A stretch of DNA of 64,000 bases, from the NCBI GenBank assembly GCA_964484195.1, contig CAZAER010000021.1, forward strand, positions 10,138-74,137, read 5' to 3'. Under the pieces are notes generated by a model. The model was given only the letters and a program-made list of their open reading frames with translations, did not search any database and was not told the origin of the DNA. A program made the position numbers and the translations under genes. This document shows positions 28,125 through 35,180 of the stretch, in pieces (position 1 is the stretch's first letter; every line of letters begins with the position of its first letter). This DNA comes from JALHOP01 sp964484195. GTDB lineage: Bacteria; Myxococcota; XYA12-FULL-58-9; JALHOP01.

Positions 28125-29279
28125 TTAGCGAATGTTACGAACGGCGGTCATCGCCATTTCGTGCAGCGTCTTACTCACGTTCGAGGTCATATCCATGATC
28201 ATCTTCCAGTTCTGGATGAGGATCTGGACCTCTTGCATGAGGACCGTGGTGCTCTTCGAGCCGCCCGAGAGCGCGCCTTCGACACCGTTGATCATCTCGC
28301 CGAACTGCTTGACCGCCATACCGGCAGCCATACCGACGGGATTGAAGATGCCGCCGATGCTGAGGATGCCACCGACCATCTCCGCGGCGTCGCGGCGCTG
28401 CTGCATGCGGCGCTCGCGCTGCTCTTGGATGACGACCTCTTCCATCTTCTCGCGCAGCTTGTCCTCGTACTTATCGGACATGTACGCCATGAAGTAGTAG
28501 ATGAGGCTCTCGATCGAGATGCCGGGGCTGTTGATGAGCGACAGCATGTTGTAGTCGCCGAAGTTCGAGGCGACCGAGCGCATCTGCTTGCGCATCTGGA
28601 ACTGGATGCCGTCGGTAGCGCCGAGCATTGCCGAGCCGAAGGACAACAAGCCCACGCCGGCCGCCATGCCGCCCATGTTGCGCATGGCCATGTCGCTACC
28701 AGCGAACATCTGCGACTGCTGGCGGATGCGGCCAACGGCGTCGCGCGAGTCCTGAGTCAGGCCTGCCGAGTGGATCGCGAAGCCGGCGGGATTGCCGCGG
28801 GCGTCGACGGTCTCGGAGATGCGGTGCTCGCTGAGCAAGTGATTGCGAATCTCGTCGTCGGTTTTACCGGCCGCGCGCATATCGCGGCGCAGCTGGCTGA
28901 GAGGAACCGATCGGCCACCTTCGGTGACGAGCGTGTCTTCGTGGATGTTGACGAAGTTCTCGTTCTCACGATCGGGCTGCGAGCGCAGACGCGGCTTCTC
29001 GTTGATCCGCGACATCGGCAGAGTCGCTTCGGGTGCACCCGAGGGCGTCGCCGTCGCGGCGCCAGTACGACGATTCTGAGTGACGAGGCGCGGAGCCATC
29101 TGGTCGGTAGCACCGCCACCGAAGACGCCCTGACCGAACCTACCGCTAAGGGAGGCCCAGTCCATACCGCCGGCCGTGGCGGCTTGAGCGTTGGCTAGCA
29201 TGGTTGCCTGAGCGGGGTTCAGACCCATCCGCGTGGCGAAGCTCTGTTGCTCGGCATTCAAAGCAGCGGTGAAACTCAT
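28125..29279 (-). CDS. Putative T3SS translocator (large, YopB/IpaB-like)
   Basis: 384 residues from ATG 29279 (MSFTAALNAEQQSFATRM), AGAGAGGG upstream. A long polar N-terminal region precedes a hydrophobic segment (MRNMGGMAAGVGLLSFGSAMLGAT), a helical region with a charged coiled-coil (KYEDKLREKMEEVVIQEQRERRMQQRRDAAE), a second hydrophobic segment (MVGGILSIGGIFNPVGMAAGMAV), and a polar helical tail. There is no signal peptide. Two membrane-insertion regions separated by coiled coil, an adjacent SycD-type chaperone and its own regulon promoter all fit a pore-forming translocator. Sequence similarity to named translocators is too weak for certainty. Confidence 0.75.
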   Translation of the reverse strand: MSFTAALNAEQQSFATRMGLNPAQATMLANAQAATAGGMDWASLSGRFGQGVFGGGATDQMAPRLVTQNRRTGAATATPSGAPEATLPMSRINEKPRLRSQPDRENENFVNIHEDTLVTEGGRSVPLSQLRRDMRAAGKTDDEIRNHLLSEHRISETVDARGNPAGFAIHSAGLTQDSRDAVGRIRQQSQMFAGSDMAMRNMGGMAAGVGLLSFGSAMLGATDGIQFQMRKQMRSVASNFGDYNMLSLINSPGISIESLIYYFMAYMSDKYEDKLREKMEEVVIQEQRERRMQQRRDAAEMVGGILSIGGIFNPVGMAAGMAVKQFGEMINGVEGALSGGSKSTTVLMQEVQILIQNWKMIMDMTSNVSKTLHEMAMTAVRNIR

Positions 29280-29338
29280 GATAGCCCTCTCTGGTGACCG
29301 CAATACACCCTGTTATCGCGGTCTGTGTCCTTCTAACG

Positions 29339-29365
29339 TTATCGGCGATTCGTTCTTCGTGTTGC
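29339..29365 (-). promoter_or_regulatory. T3SS-regulon promoter motif, copy 3
   Basis: Minus-strand GCAACACG begins at 29365 and GCCGATAA spans 29346-29339, spacing as in the other copies. A GCGATAACAGGGTG leader element follows at 29319-29306, identical to copy 4. It drives the putative large translocator, with a leader of about 53 nt. Confidence 0.78.
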
Positions 29366-29378
29366 TTGCTTCTGCGTC

Positions 29379-29963
29379 CTAGAACAAGGAACTGATGAGG
29401 TTATAGCCGCCAACGACGCCGCCAACGACGCCGGCAACGACCGCTACGGTCCCCCAGACCGGTGCAGTTCCCGCGACGAGAATTCCCGTACCGACCGCTG
29501 CCGCGGTACAACCGGCCGCGGTGAGCAGCGACCATCCGACCACCTTGGCCTGAGTGGCTATGTGCTGGCGGCCGGCCGCCTGCGCAGGCCCGGCGAGGTC
29601 CATGATGCTTCCAGCCGGAGCTGCCGGGTTCGGATTGTTCACGCGGGCTTGGGCCATTTGCAGGGCTTCCGGGATGTTTGCGCCAGAGGCTGCTGACACC
29701 TGGAAGCTGCGCCCTCCGATGTTGGACGGAGCCTGGAGTCCACGCGCCAGTGGGCTCAAAACCGCGACTTGCTGCGGCGGCGTGAGCTGGCGAAAGGCGT
29801 TCATGATGCGGCTGTCGGGCGCAAGCTCGTCACTCGAGAGGTAGCCCTCGATTTCGGTCGCGTCACCCGGTTTCTCGACCAAGGCGTCAGCAACTGCTCG
29901 GCCGGCCTCATTGTCGGGAAGGCGCAGCCCCTGACGAATTTGATCCGCTGTTAACGCCGACAT
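29379..29963 (-). CDS. Putative T3SS-exported membrane-active protein
   Basis: 194 residues from ATG 29963 (MSALTADQIRQGLRLPD), CGGAGAC upstream. The first 130 residues are polar and helical (RIMNAFRQLTPPQQVAVLSPLARGLQ). The C-terminus holds two adjacent hydrophobic helices (VGWSLLTAAGCTAAAVGTGILVAG and TVAVVAGVVGGVVGGYNLISSLF). No signal peptide. A polar N-terminus with a C-terminal membrane hairpin suits a minor translocator or membrane-targeted effector. It has its own regulon promoter and shares the GCGATAACAGGGTG leader with the gene downstream. Confidence 0.75.
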   Translation of the reverse strand: MSALTADQIRQGLRLPDNEAGRAVADALVEKPGDATEIEGYLSSDELAPDSRIMNAFRQLTPPQQVAVLSPLARGLQAPSNIGGRSFQVSAASGANIPEALQMAQARVNNPNPAAPAGSIMDLAGPAQAAGRQHIATQAKVVGWSLLTAAGCTAAAVGTGILVAGTAPVWGTVAVVAGVVGGVVGGYNLISSLF

Positions 29964-30022
29964 CGCCGAGTCTCCGTCGAGAGCGGGTGCACATCACCCT
30001 GTTATCGCTCTCTCTGTCTTCA

Positions 30023-30049
30023 GTATCGGCGGCGGCCGTTACGTGGTGC
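30023..30049 (-). promoter_or_regulatory. T3SS-regulon promoter motif, copy 4
   Basis: Minus-strand GCACCACG begins at 30049 and GCCGATAC spans 30030-30023. One base differs from consensus in each element but the spacing is the same. GCGATAACAGGGTG follows at 30008-29995. The leader to ATG 29963 is about 53 nt, the same as for copy 3. Confidence 0.7.
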
Positions 30050-30108
30050 GTACTTTTTCATAGTGGGAACCTGCCGCCGTTGGTTGATTTTCTACTGTTG
30101 ACGCAGTG

Positions 30109-31050
30109 TCATCCGAGCGGTCCGGTGCGCTCACGTTCCTCGATGCCGCGCCGGAGCTCCTTGAATTGTGCGCGATAGCGTACTTCCTGGGCCTTCATGG
30201 CAGGGTCGTTCGTAGGAGCTAAAACCGCCCCATTGACGCGGACGTACCACTGCAGCCAGGCGCGCCCGTAGTCTGCCGCGGGCATCGCCGCCAAGGCCCC
30301 GGTGCGCAGAGCGGCGAGCTGGGGGTCGCGATATTCGGTCGAATTCGTGGCTGCTTCGGCGATCAACCGGGCCGCGTCGATGGTGACCTGGGTGGCGTGC
30401 ACGTTCACGACGCGGATCTGATTCTTGAGGTCCTCCGGCGAGAGGCGCTTGTCTGCGGGAGCCTCTGCGTTGAAGCTGTTGGCCGCTAGCAGGGCGTAAC
30501 GCGCCATCTCGATGGCGACCAGGTGCTCCGAGGCGAAAGGGCGGATGTTCGGCGCCAGAGCCTGGGTTCCTGCCCCTTGCTGTCCGGGCTGGAGCACGGC
30601 GATCTCGCCGACGCGACGCTCGCGCGTCCGCAGGCGCACCATGTCGACCAGGGTATTGGCGAAGGTCACGTGAGCCAGCGGGTCGGCGATCTGGGCGTTG
30701 CTGGGGTTGGTGCGCAGCGCATCGGAGATGCCCAGCGCGATCTCCAGGCCGCGGCGCGCAGCGTCGAGATCGGGTCGGGCATCGGCGGGCTGTGCCAGGG
30801 CTTCATAGGCGGCGCGATGATAGCGTTGCGCCAGCATGTACGCGGCGTTCTGCGCTAGCGGTGGCAGCCCGGTCAGCGGGACCGCGGGCGCCGTGGCGCG
30901 GGCGAGGCGTTGCTCCAGCGGCAAGCGCAGGGTCTCGACGTTGACGCCAGCGGTCTTGAGAACCTCTTCGTACTTGGCGATCTCTTCGCTGACCCGGCCT
31001 TGTTCGCCGAGGGTTCGGCCTTCTCGATAGAGGCGCTCGATGCTCGTCAT
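30109..31050 (-). CDS. Helical TPR-like protein in the T3SS regulon, unknown
   Basis: 313 residues from ATG 31050. It opens with MTSIERLYREGRTLGEQGRVSEEIAKYEEVLKTAGVN, a TPR-like helix pair, and continues as soluble alpha-helical repeats rich in Ala, Arg and Leu (YMLAQRYHRAAYEALAQPADARPDLDAARRGLEIALG). No hydrophobic segment or signal peptide. Its own promoter copy (31103-31129) separates it from the upstream chaperone operon. Either an effector or a large chaperone is possible; I cannot choose. Confidence 0.75.
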   Translation of the reverse strand: MTSIERLYREGRTLGEQGRVSEEIAKYEEVLKTAGVNVETLRLPLEQRLARATAPAVPLTGLPPLAQNAAYMLAQRYHRAAYEALAQPADARPDLDAARRGLEIALGISDALRTNPSNAQIADPLAHVTFANTLVDMVRLRTRERRVGEIAVLQPGQQGAGTQALAPNIRPFASEHLVAIEMARYALLAANSFNAEAPADKRLSPEDLKNQIRVVNVHATQVTIDAARLIAEAATNSTEYRDPQLAALRTGALAAMPAADYGRAWLQWYVRVNGAVLAPTNDPAMKAQEVRYRAQFKELRRGIEERERTGPLG

Positions 31051-31102
31051 GGTGGCTCGCTGGCTACACTCTCCCCATTGTCGGGAATCGTGTTCACGGT
31101 CG

Positions 31103-31129
31103 TTATCGGCGAGCGGCGCCGGGAGTTGC
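31103..31129 (-). promoter_or_regulatory. T3SS-regulon promoter motif, copy 5
   Basis: Minus-strand GCAACTCC begins at 31129 and GCCGATAA spans 31110-31103. The first element overlaps the stop codon of the gene ending at 31129. Leader to ATG 31050 is about 45 nt. Confidence 0.72.
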
Positions 31130-31635
31130 TAAGCGACCATCCGAAGGATCGCGCGCGCCTTGCTGACCAAGGCGCCGTCGAACGGGCCGGCGTTGCCGAG
31201 CGCGAACTCGAGGTCGGTGCGGGCCTCGTCGAACTTCTGCAAGGCAACGTGAATCTCGGCGCGGTTGATGTAGCTCGAGATCTCACGCGGCGCGACGCGG
31301 ATAGCGTAGGTGAACTGCTTGAGCGCCTTCTGGGGCTCTTTGAGGCGCCAGTAGATGGCACCGAGAGCGCGGTAGTAATAGGCGTTGCGCGGATCGATGG
31401 CGACCAGACCTTCGAAGACGACGCGCGCCGGCTCGGTCTTGCCCTGCAAGAAGAGGTAGTAGCCCTGGCTCGAGAGCGCATAGAGCTCTTCGTCCGACAG
31501 GCCGACGATCTGCTTCAGGGTCACGCGACCTTGTGACCACTGGCCGACCAATGCATGCAGCTTCTGCTGGAGCTGCGTTGCGCCGATGCGGCGGTCGTCG
31601 CTGACGTGCGCGACCATGTCTCGAGGTTCGGTCAC
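31129..31635 (-). CDS. TPR-repeat T3SS chaperone-like protein
   Basis: 168 residues from GTG 31635, overlapping the upstream stop (GTGA). The core LSDEELYALSSQGYYLFLQGKTEPARVVFEGLVAIDPRNAYYYRALGAIYWRLKEPQKALKQFTYAIRVAP is a typical three-TPR SycD/LcrH fold. A final helix pair follows (SSYINRAEIHVALQKFDEARTDLEFAL). It probably chaperones an exported protein of this locus. It is the third gene of the sctU operon and distinct from the chaperone at 27427. Confidence 0.85.
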   Translation of the reverse strand: MTEPRDMVAHVSDDRRIGATQLQQKLHALVGQWSQGRVTLKQIVGLSDEELYALSSQGYYLFLQGKTEPARVVFEGLVAIDPRNAYYYRALGAIYWRLKEPQKALKQFTYAIRVAPREISSYINRAEIHVALQKFDEARTDLEFALGNAGPFDGALVSKARAILRMVA

Positions 31636-32144
31636 CCGCGACTCGACGAAAGGGCCATGGTCTCGACGAAGGTCATCCAGGCGAGAGTGCGGTCCGCTAA
31701 AGCGTTCATGCTGATGACGCGGTTGAGCGAGTCATCCATGAGCTCGAGGAGCTTGGGATCGTTCGGCAGCTGCTCGCGCTGATCGCGGCCTTGCTGATCA
31801 CGGCCGTCGTCCTTGCGCGCGCGTTGCACGGCATCGCGGAGCGCCGTGAAGGTGCCGCCGCGCAGCTTCGCCAAGGCGCTGCGCATGAGCACCGATACCG
31901 GCTTCGGTCCCTCGTAGGGATTGATGGCGACGCCGGTGGGCAGCGTGAGGCGCATCTTGTCGGAGCCGGTCGCGGACAACGACAAGCGTCGCTGCGTGAC
32001 CTCGGAGGCGGCCATCGGCGAGAGCACCGGGTTGGCGTCGGGGCGTCCCGCTTGCGCCTTGAGCTCCTCGACGGTGGCGCCGTAGGTCGCGATGTTCGGC
32101 GGCATCGCGGTGAAGCGGCTGTAGCTCACGAAGTTGTTTGCCAT
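31632..32144 (-). CDS. T3SS-operon protein of unknown function
   Basis: 170 residues from ATG 32144, 21 nt after sctU and coupled to the TPR gene downstream. Soluble and polar, with a charged stretch (RKDDGRDQQGRDQREQLPNDPKLLELMDDSLNRV) and no signal peptide. Because a TPR chaperone gene overlaps its end, it could be that chaperone's client, but no family is recognised. Confidence 0.72.
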   Translation of the reverse strand: MANNFVSYSRFTAMPPNIATYGATVEELKAQAGRPDANPVLSPMAASEVTQRRLSLSATGSDKMRLTLPTGVAINPYEGPKPVSVLMRSALAKLRGGTFTALRDAVQRARKDDGRDQQGRDQREQLPNDPKLLELMDDSLNRVISMNALADRTLAWMTFVETMALSSSRG

Positions 32145-32165
32145 TCGCCTACACCATACACGGCT

Positions 32166-33248
32166 TTAACCGCGTTTGTTCTTGCGCTTCTGCTCTTCCG
32201 CCAAGTTGTAAACGAAATTGAGCACTTCCGCGACCGCTTCGTAAAGATCTTCCGGGATTTCGTCCCCGATTTCGAGCTTGTTGAGGGCCTGAGCCAGCGG
32301 GACGTTGCGCACGACTGGAACCCCGAACTGCTTGGCGGCGTCGAGGATCTTCTCGGCCCAGATGCGCGTGCCCTTGGCGACGACGGTCGGGGCGTTGCCC
32401 TTCTCCTTGTCGTATTTGATGGCGACGGCGATGTGATCGGGATTGCGGACGACGGCGTCGGCGCCTTTCACCGCGGCGGGACCTGCCGAGTTCAAGATTT
32501 CTTGGTGGAAGCGGCGACGCTCGGCTTTGTGGTGCGGGTCACCTTCGGACTGTTTGTATTCCTGTTTGACGTCGTACTTCGACATCATGTTTTCCTTCAT
32601 ATAGCGCTTGCGCTGATAGAAGGCGTCGAAGGCGGCGATGAGCACGAAGGCGCCGCCGATCTTGATGGTCATGTCCCAGATGATCTTGCCGACCACGGTG
32701 AGACCGACGGTGAGCTCGCTGCGCGTCGTCATGATCAGGTCTTTCACCTGATCTTTGAGCGCGTAGTAGGCGACGTAGCTCACGAGGATGAACTTGATCG
32801 TCGTCTTGAGGAGCTCGACCAGCTTCTTCTTGTTGAACAGATTCTTGAAGCCGGTGATCGGATTGAGACGCTTGATGTCGGGGACGAGCGGCTTGGTGGT
32901 GAACAGGAAACCCGTCTGCGCGATGGTGAGGCCGACCTTGACCACCAGCTCCGTCATGAGCGCTGGAGCGGACAGTTTGAACATCAGCCACATGCCTTGG
33001 TACATGACCGCGGCATCGATCATCACGTAGTCGCCTGGCGCCTCGAGGACCTTGATGGTGTTCAAGAGGTAGGCGATCAGCTCTTCGCCGAGAAACCCGG
33101 TGGTGGCGGCGAGCACCGAGAAGACCGCGAGGAAGCCGGCGGCGCTGGGCACGTCCTGGCTCTTCGGGACGTTACCTTCCTTGCGCAGCTTGCGTAGGCG
33201 TTCGGGAGTTGGCTCCTCGGTTTTTTCGCCTGTGCTGCCGTCCGCCAT
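32166..33248 (-). CDS. sctU: T3SS export apparatus switch protein SctU (FlhB family)
   Basis: 360 residues. The N-terminus GEKTEEPTPERLRKLRKEGNVPKSQDV is the FlhB/SctU signature. Four hydrophobic helices follow, then the cytoplasmic domain with AVVRNPDHIAVAIKYDKEKGNAPTVVAKG. The autocleavage motif is NPDH at residues 269-272 instead of the usual NPTH; cleavage occurs after the Asn, so function may be kept. SctU switches export specificity from early to late substrates. It heads an operon with an unknown gene and a TPR chaperone. Confidence 0.96.
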   Translation of the reverse strand: MADGSTGEKTEEPTPERLRKLRKEGNVPKSQDVPSAAGFLAVFSVLAATTGFLGEELIAYLLNTIKVLEAPGDYVMIDAAVMYQGMWLMFKLSAPALMTELVVKVGLTIAQTGFLFTTKPLVPDIKRLNPITGFKNLFNKKKLVELLKTTIKFILVSYVAYYALKDQVKDLIMTTRSELTVGLTVVGKIIWDMTIKIGGAFVLIAAFDAFYQRKRYMKENMMSKYDVKQEYKQSEGDPHHKAERRRFHQEILNSAGPAAVKGADAVVRNPDHIAVAIKYDKEKGNAPTVVAKGTRIWAEKILDAAKQFGVPVVRNVPLAQALNKLEIGDEIPEDLYEAVAEVLNFVYNLAEEQKRKNKRG

Positions 33249-33330
33249 GGCCAGGCGACCCTAACATGACTCGCTCGTCCTCACACTGGGTTGCCGCCGG
33301 TAAGCACGGCAGGCTAGGCTGTTTTCCACG

Positions 33331-34233
33331 ATGATTGGCGGTGGTAGCGGCAAGATCGGTGGCCCGGGCGGCATGCCCCCGGTGGCGCAGCCTGAAGCGC
33401 CGGGACAGCCCGCCAAGACCGCCACGACGGCTGGGCCCGCGGCGCCGTCCGATCGCTTCGAGCAGACCCAGGTCCCGCGCGCTCCGACTCCCGGGGCGCC
33501 CTCCGCGATCACGCCCGAAGGCCGAGAAGCCCGCGGCGCAACCCACCTCTTGCAGCTCGCACGGACCAACCCGGTTGCGGCACGTCAGCTGGTGGCTTCG
33601 TTGATGGGCCAAAGCGCCGCCACCCTGGCCGAGATCGAATCCGAGCTCGCAGGGGCCCGCAACGTCTTGTCGCAGCTTGCCGCCGAGCGCTTCACCAAGA
33701 GCGCGCAAGCGAAGGTTTCGGACGAGCTACGCAAGCGCCGTGAGCGCATCGCTGGCTTGAAGCTCCGCCAGCAGCTCGCGTCGCGTAAGATGGCACTCCT
33801 GCAGCAGATCGCCGGCAAGCTCGGTGATCCGCGGCTCGACGACGAGATCGACAAAATTCTGCAGCAGCACCGCCGCTTGAAGACCGACTGGGGCAAACGC
33901 CACCACCTGCTCACGCTCGGCAGCACCATGTATTCGGCGGAAGACGACACGCCGGAGCACCTGCGCTACGTGGTGCAGACCGATGTCCGCGTCAGCAGTC
34001 GCAGTGAAGAGGTCGGAGCCGCGATCTCCGAGCTGTCGCCGCGACGTGTGCTCTCCGACATGATCGCGCGCACCATCGACGGCACACCGGCGCCCGGCAA
34101 GACCGACAAACACGCGGCGGCGCGGCGTGGCGAGCTCGGCAAGTCGATCCAGAACTATACCTTCGTGAGCGATATGGTCGACGCGTCGCTCAATGGGGAT
34201 CCGTTCGATCCCGAGAAGGGCGGCAGATCATGA
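33331..34233 (+). CDS. T3SS-locus protein with central coiled coil, unknown
   Basis: 300 residues from ATG 33331, divergent from sctU. A Gly/Pro/Ala-rich N-terminus (1-65) leads to a helical region (HLLQLARTNPVAARQLVASLMGQSAATLAEIESELAGARNVLSQL) and a basic coiled coil (SDELRKRRERIAGLKLRQQLASRKMALLQQIAGKL). The tail is DPEKGGRS. A disordered N-terminus plus helices would allow a gatekeeper (SctW) or substrate role, but I do not see clear HrpJ/TyeA motifs. It overlaps the next gene by 4 nt (ATGA). Confidence 0.75.
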   Translation: MIGGGSGKIGGPGGMPPVAQPEAPGQPAKTATTAGPAAPSDRFEQTQVPRAPTPGAPSAITPEGREARGATHLLQLARTNPVAARQLVASLMGQSAATLAEIESELAGARNVLSQLAAERFTKSAQAKVSDELRKRRERIAGLKLRQQLASRKMALLQQIAGKLGDPRLDDEIDKILQQHRRLKTDWGKRHHLLTLGSTMYSAEDDTPEHLRYVVQTDVRVSSRSEEVGAAISELSPRRVLSDMIARTIDGTPAPGKTDKHAAARRGELGKSIQNYTFVSDMVDASLNGDPFDPEKGGRS

Positions 34234-35180
34234 TGCGCGCCCGCGACGTCGACGTCCTCGAGCTGTCCGAGGAAGACCTGGCGTTTTTCCGGATGACGCT
34301 CGACCTCTTCCCGACGCCAGAATCGCCGCTGCGCCCCTTCGACGACCGCGACGTCGTGCCCGAGCACGCCGACAAGACGTACGAGGCTCTCCAGGCGCGC
34401 TCGTTGCTCAACGCGACCGGTACTGGCGCGAGTGACGCCGTCCGCGATCGCCTACTGCCGGTCGCCGAGTGCAACGCCCGGGTTCGCGTCACGGTGCGCG
34501 CCCCGACCGAGAAACGCGTGCGTGACTTCTACGTGAGCGGCAACGCCGCCGTGGAGTATGGCGCCAGCGATGCCAGTCATCACTTCGGTCCGTCGCGCAG
34601 CGAGAGCGCGCTGGCCGGCGAGCTCGCGCATCAGTTTCGCACCGCGCCCGAAGGCGTCAGCCGTTCGCTGCGCATGTCCTCGGGCGACTACCTGGTGTTC
34701 GCCGTCTTCGCCCGCGACCTGCGCGGTGCCCGTGAAGACACCCCCGTCGACGCCATGAGCATCGACGAGGTGCTCGCGTACTTCGACGAGCCCGAGCACA
34801 AAACGGCGCGTCTCCCTGATGACGAGGCGTGGCAGGCCTCGGTCGCTTCACTCGCCAAGCAACGCGTCCTCGTCGAGAAGAACGGCAACTACGAGCTGCA
34901 TAGCTCGTTGCACGCGCTGGCGCGCGAGATCGTCGCCGACCATCAGCACAACATCGTGCGCTTCGACTACCTCGACGACCAATGGCTAGTGCGCGAGGTC
35001 TCGCTGTTCCCGACGCCCGACTCGGTTTATCGCCTGGGCACCGAGCCCGACGGCAGCGTGCTCATTCAGGAGCTGACCGCATCTTCTTTGGCGGACGTCC
35101 TCGCGAACGTCGTCGGAACCCTGCCGAGCCTCCTGAACCCCGACGCCGTACCCCAGCTCCGCAGCGTCCAAGCGCGTTAG
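34230..35180 (+). CDS. T3SS-locus soluble protein, unknown
   Basis: 316 residues starting inside the previous stop. Acidic and mixed alpha/beta (RMTLDLFPTPESPLRPFDDRDVV, RVTVRAPTEKRVRDFYVSG, SVASLAKQRVLVEKNGNYELHSSL). It contains LALAREIVADHQHN-like helices but no signal peptide, membrane helix or catalytic motif I recognise. Translational coupling with the coiled-coil gene suggests the two proteins act together. Its stop overlaps by 4 nt with the convergent NHL-repeat gene. Confidence 0.75.
   Translation: MMRARDVDVLELSEEDLAFFRMTLDLFPTPESPLRPFDDRDVVPEHADKTYEALQARSLLNATGTGASDAVRDRLLPVAECNARVRVTVRAPTEKRVRDFYVSGNAAVEYGASDASHHFGPSRSESALAGELAHQFRTAPEGVSRSLRMSSGDYLVFAVFARDLRGAREDTPVDAMSIDEVLAYFDEPEHKTARLPDDEAWQASVASLAKQRVLVEKNGNYELHSSLHALAREIVADHQHNIVRFDYLDDQWLVREVSLFPTPDSVYRLGTEPDGSVLIQELTASSLADVLANVVGTLPSLLNPDAVPQLRSVQAR

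Noticed and set aside
28017..29198. Long plus-strand frame opposite the putative translocator
   Set aside because: Mirror of a high-GC coding gene; no start signal and no sensible domains.
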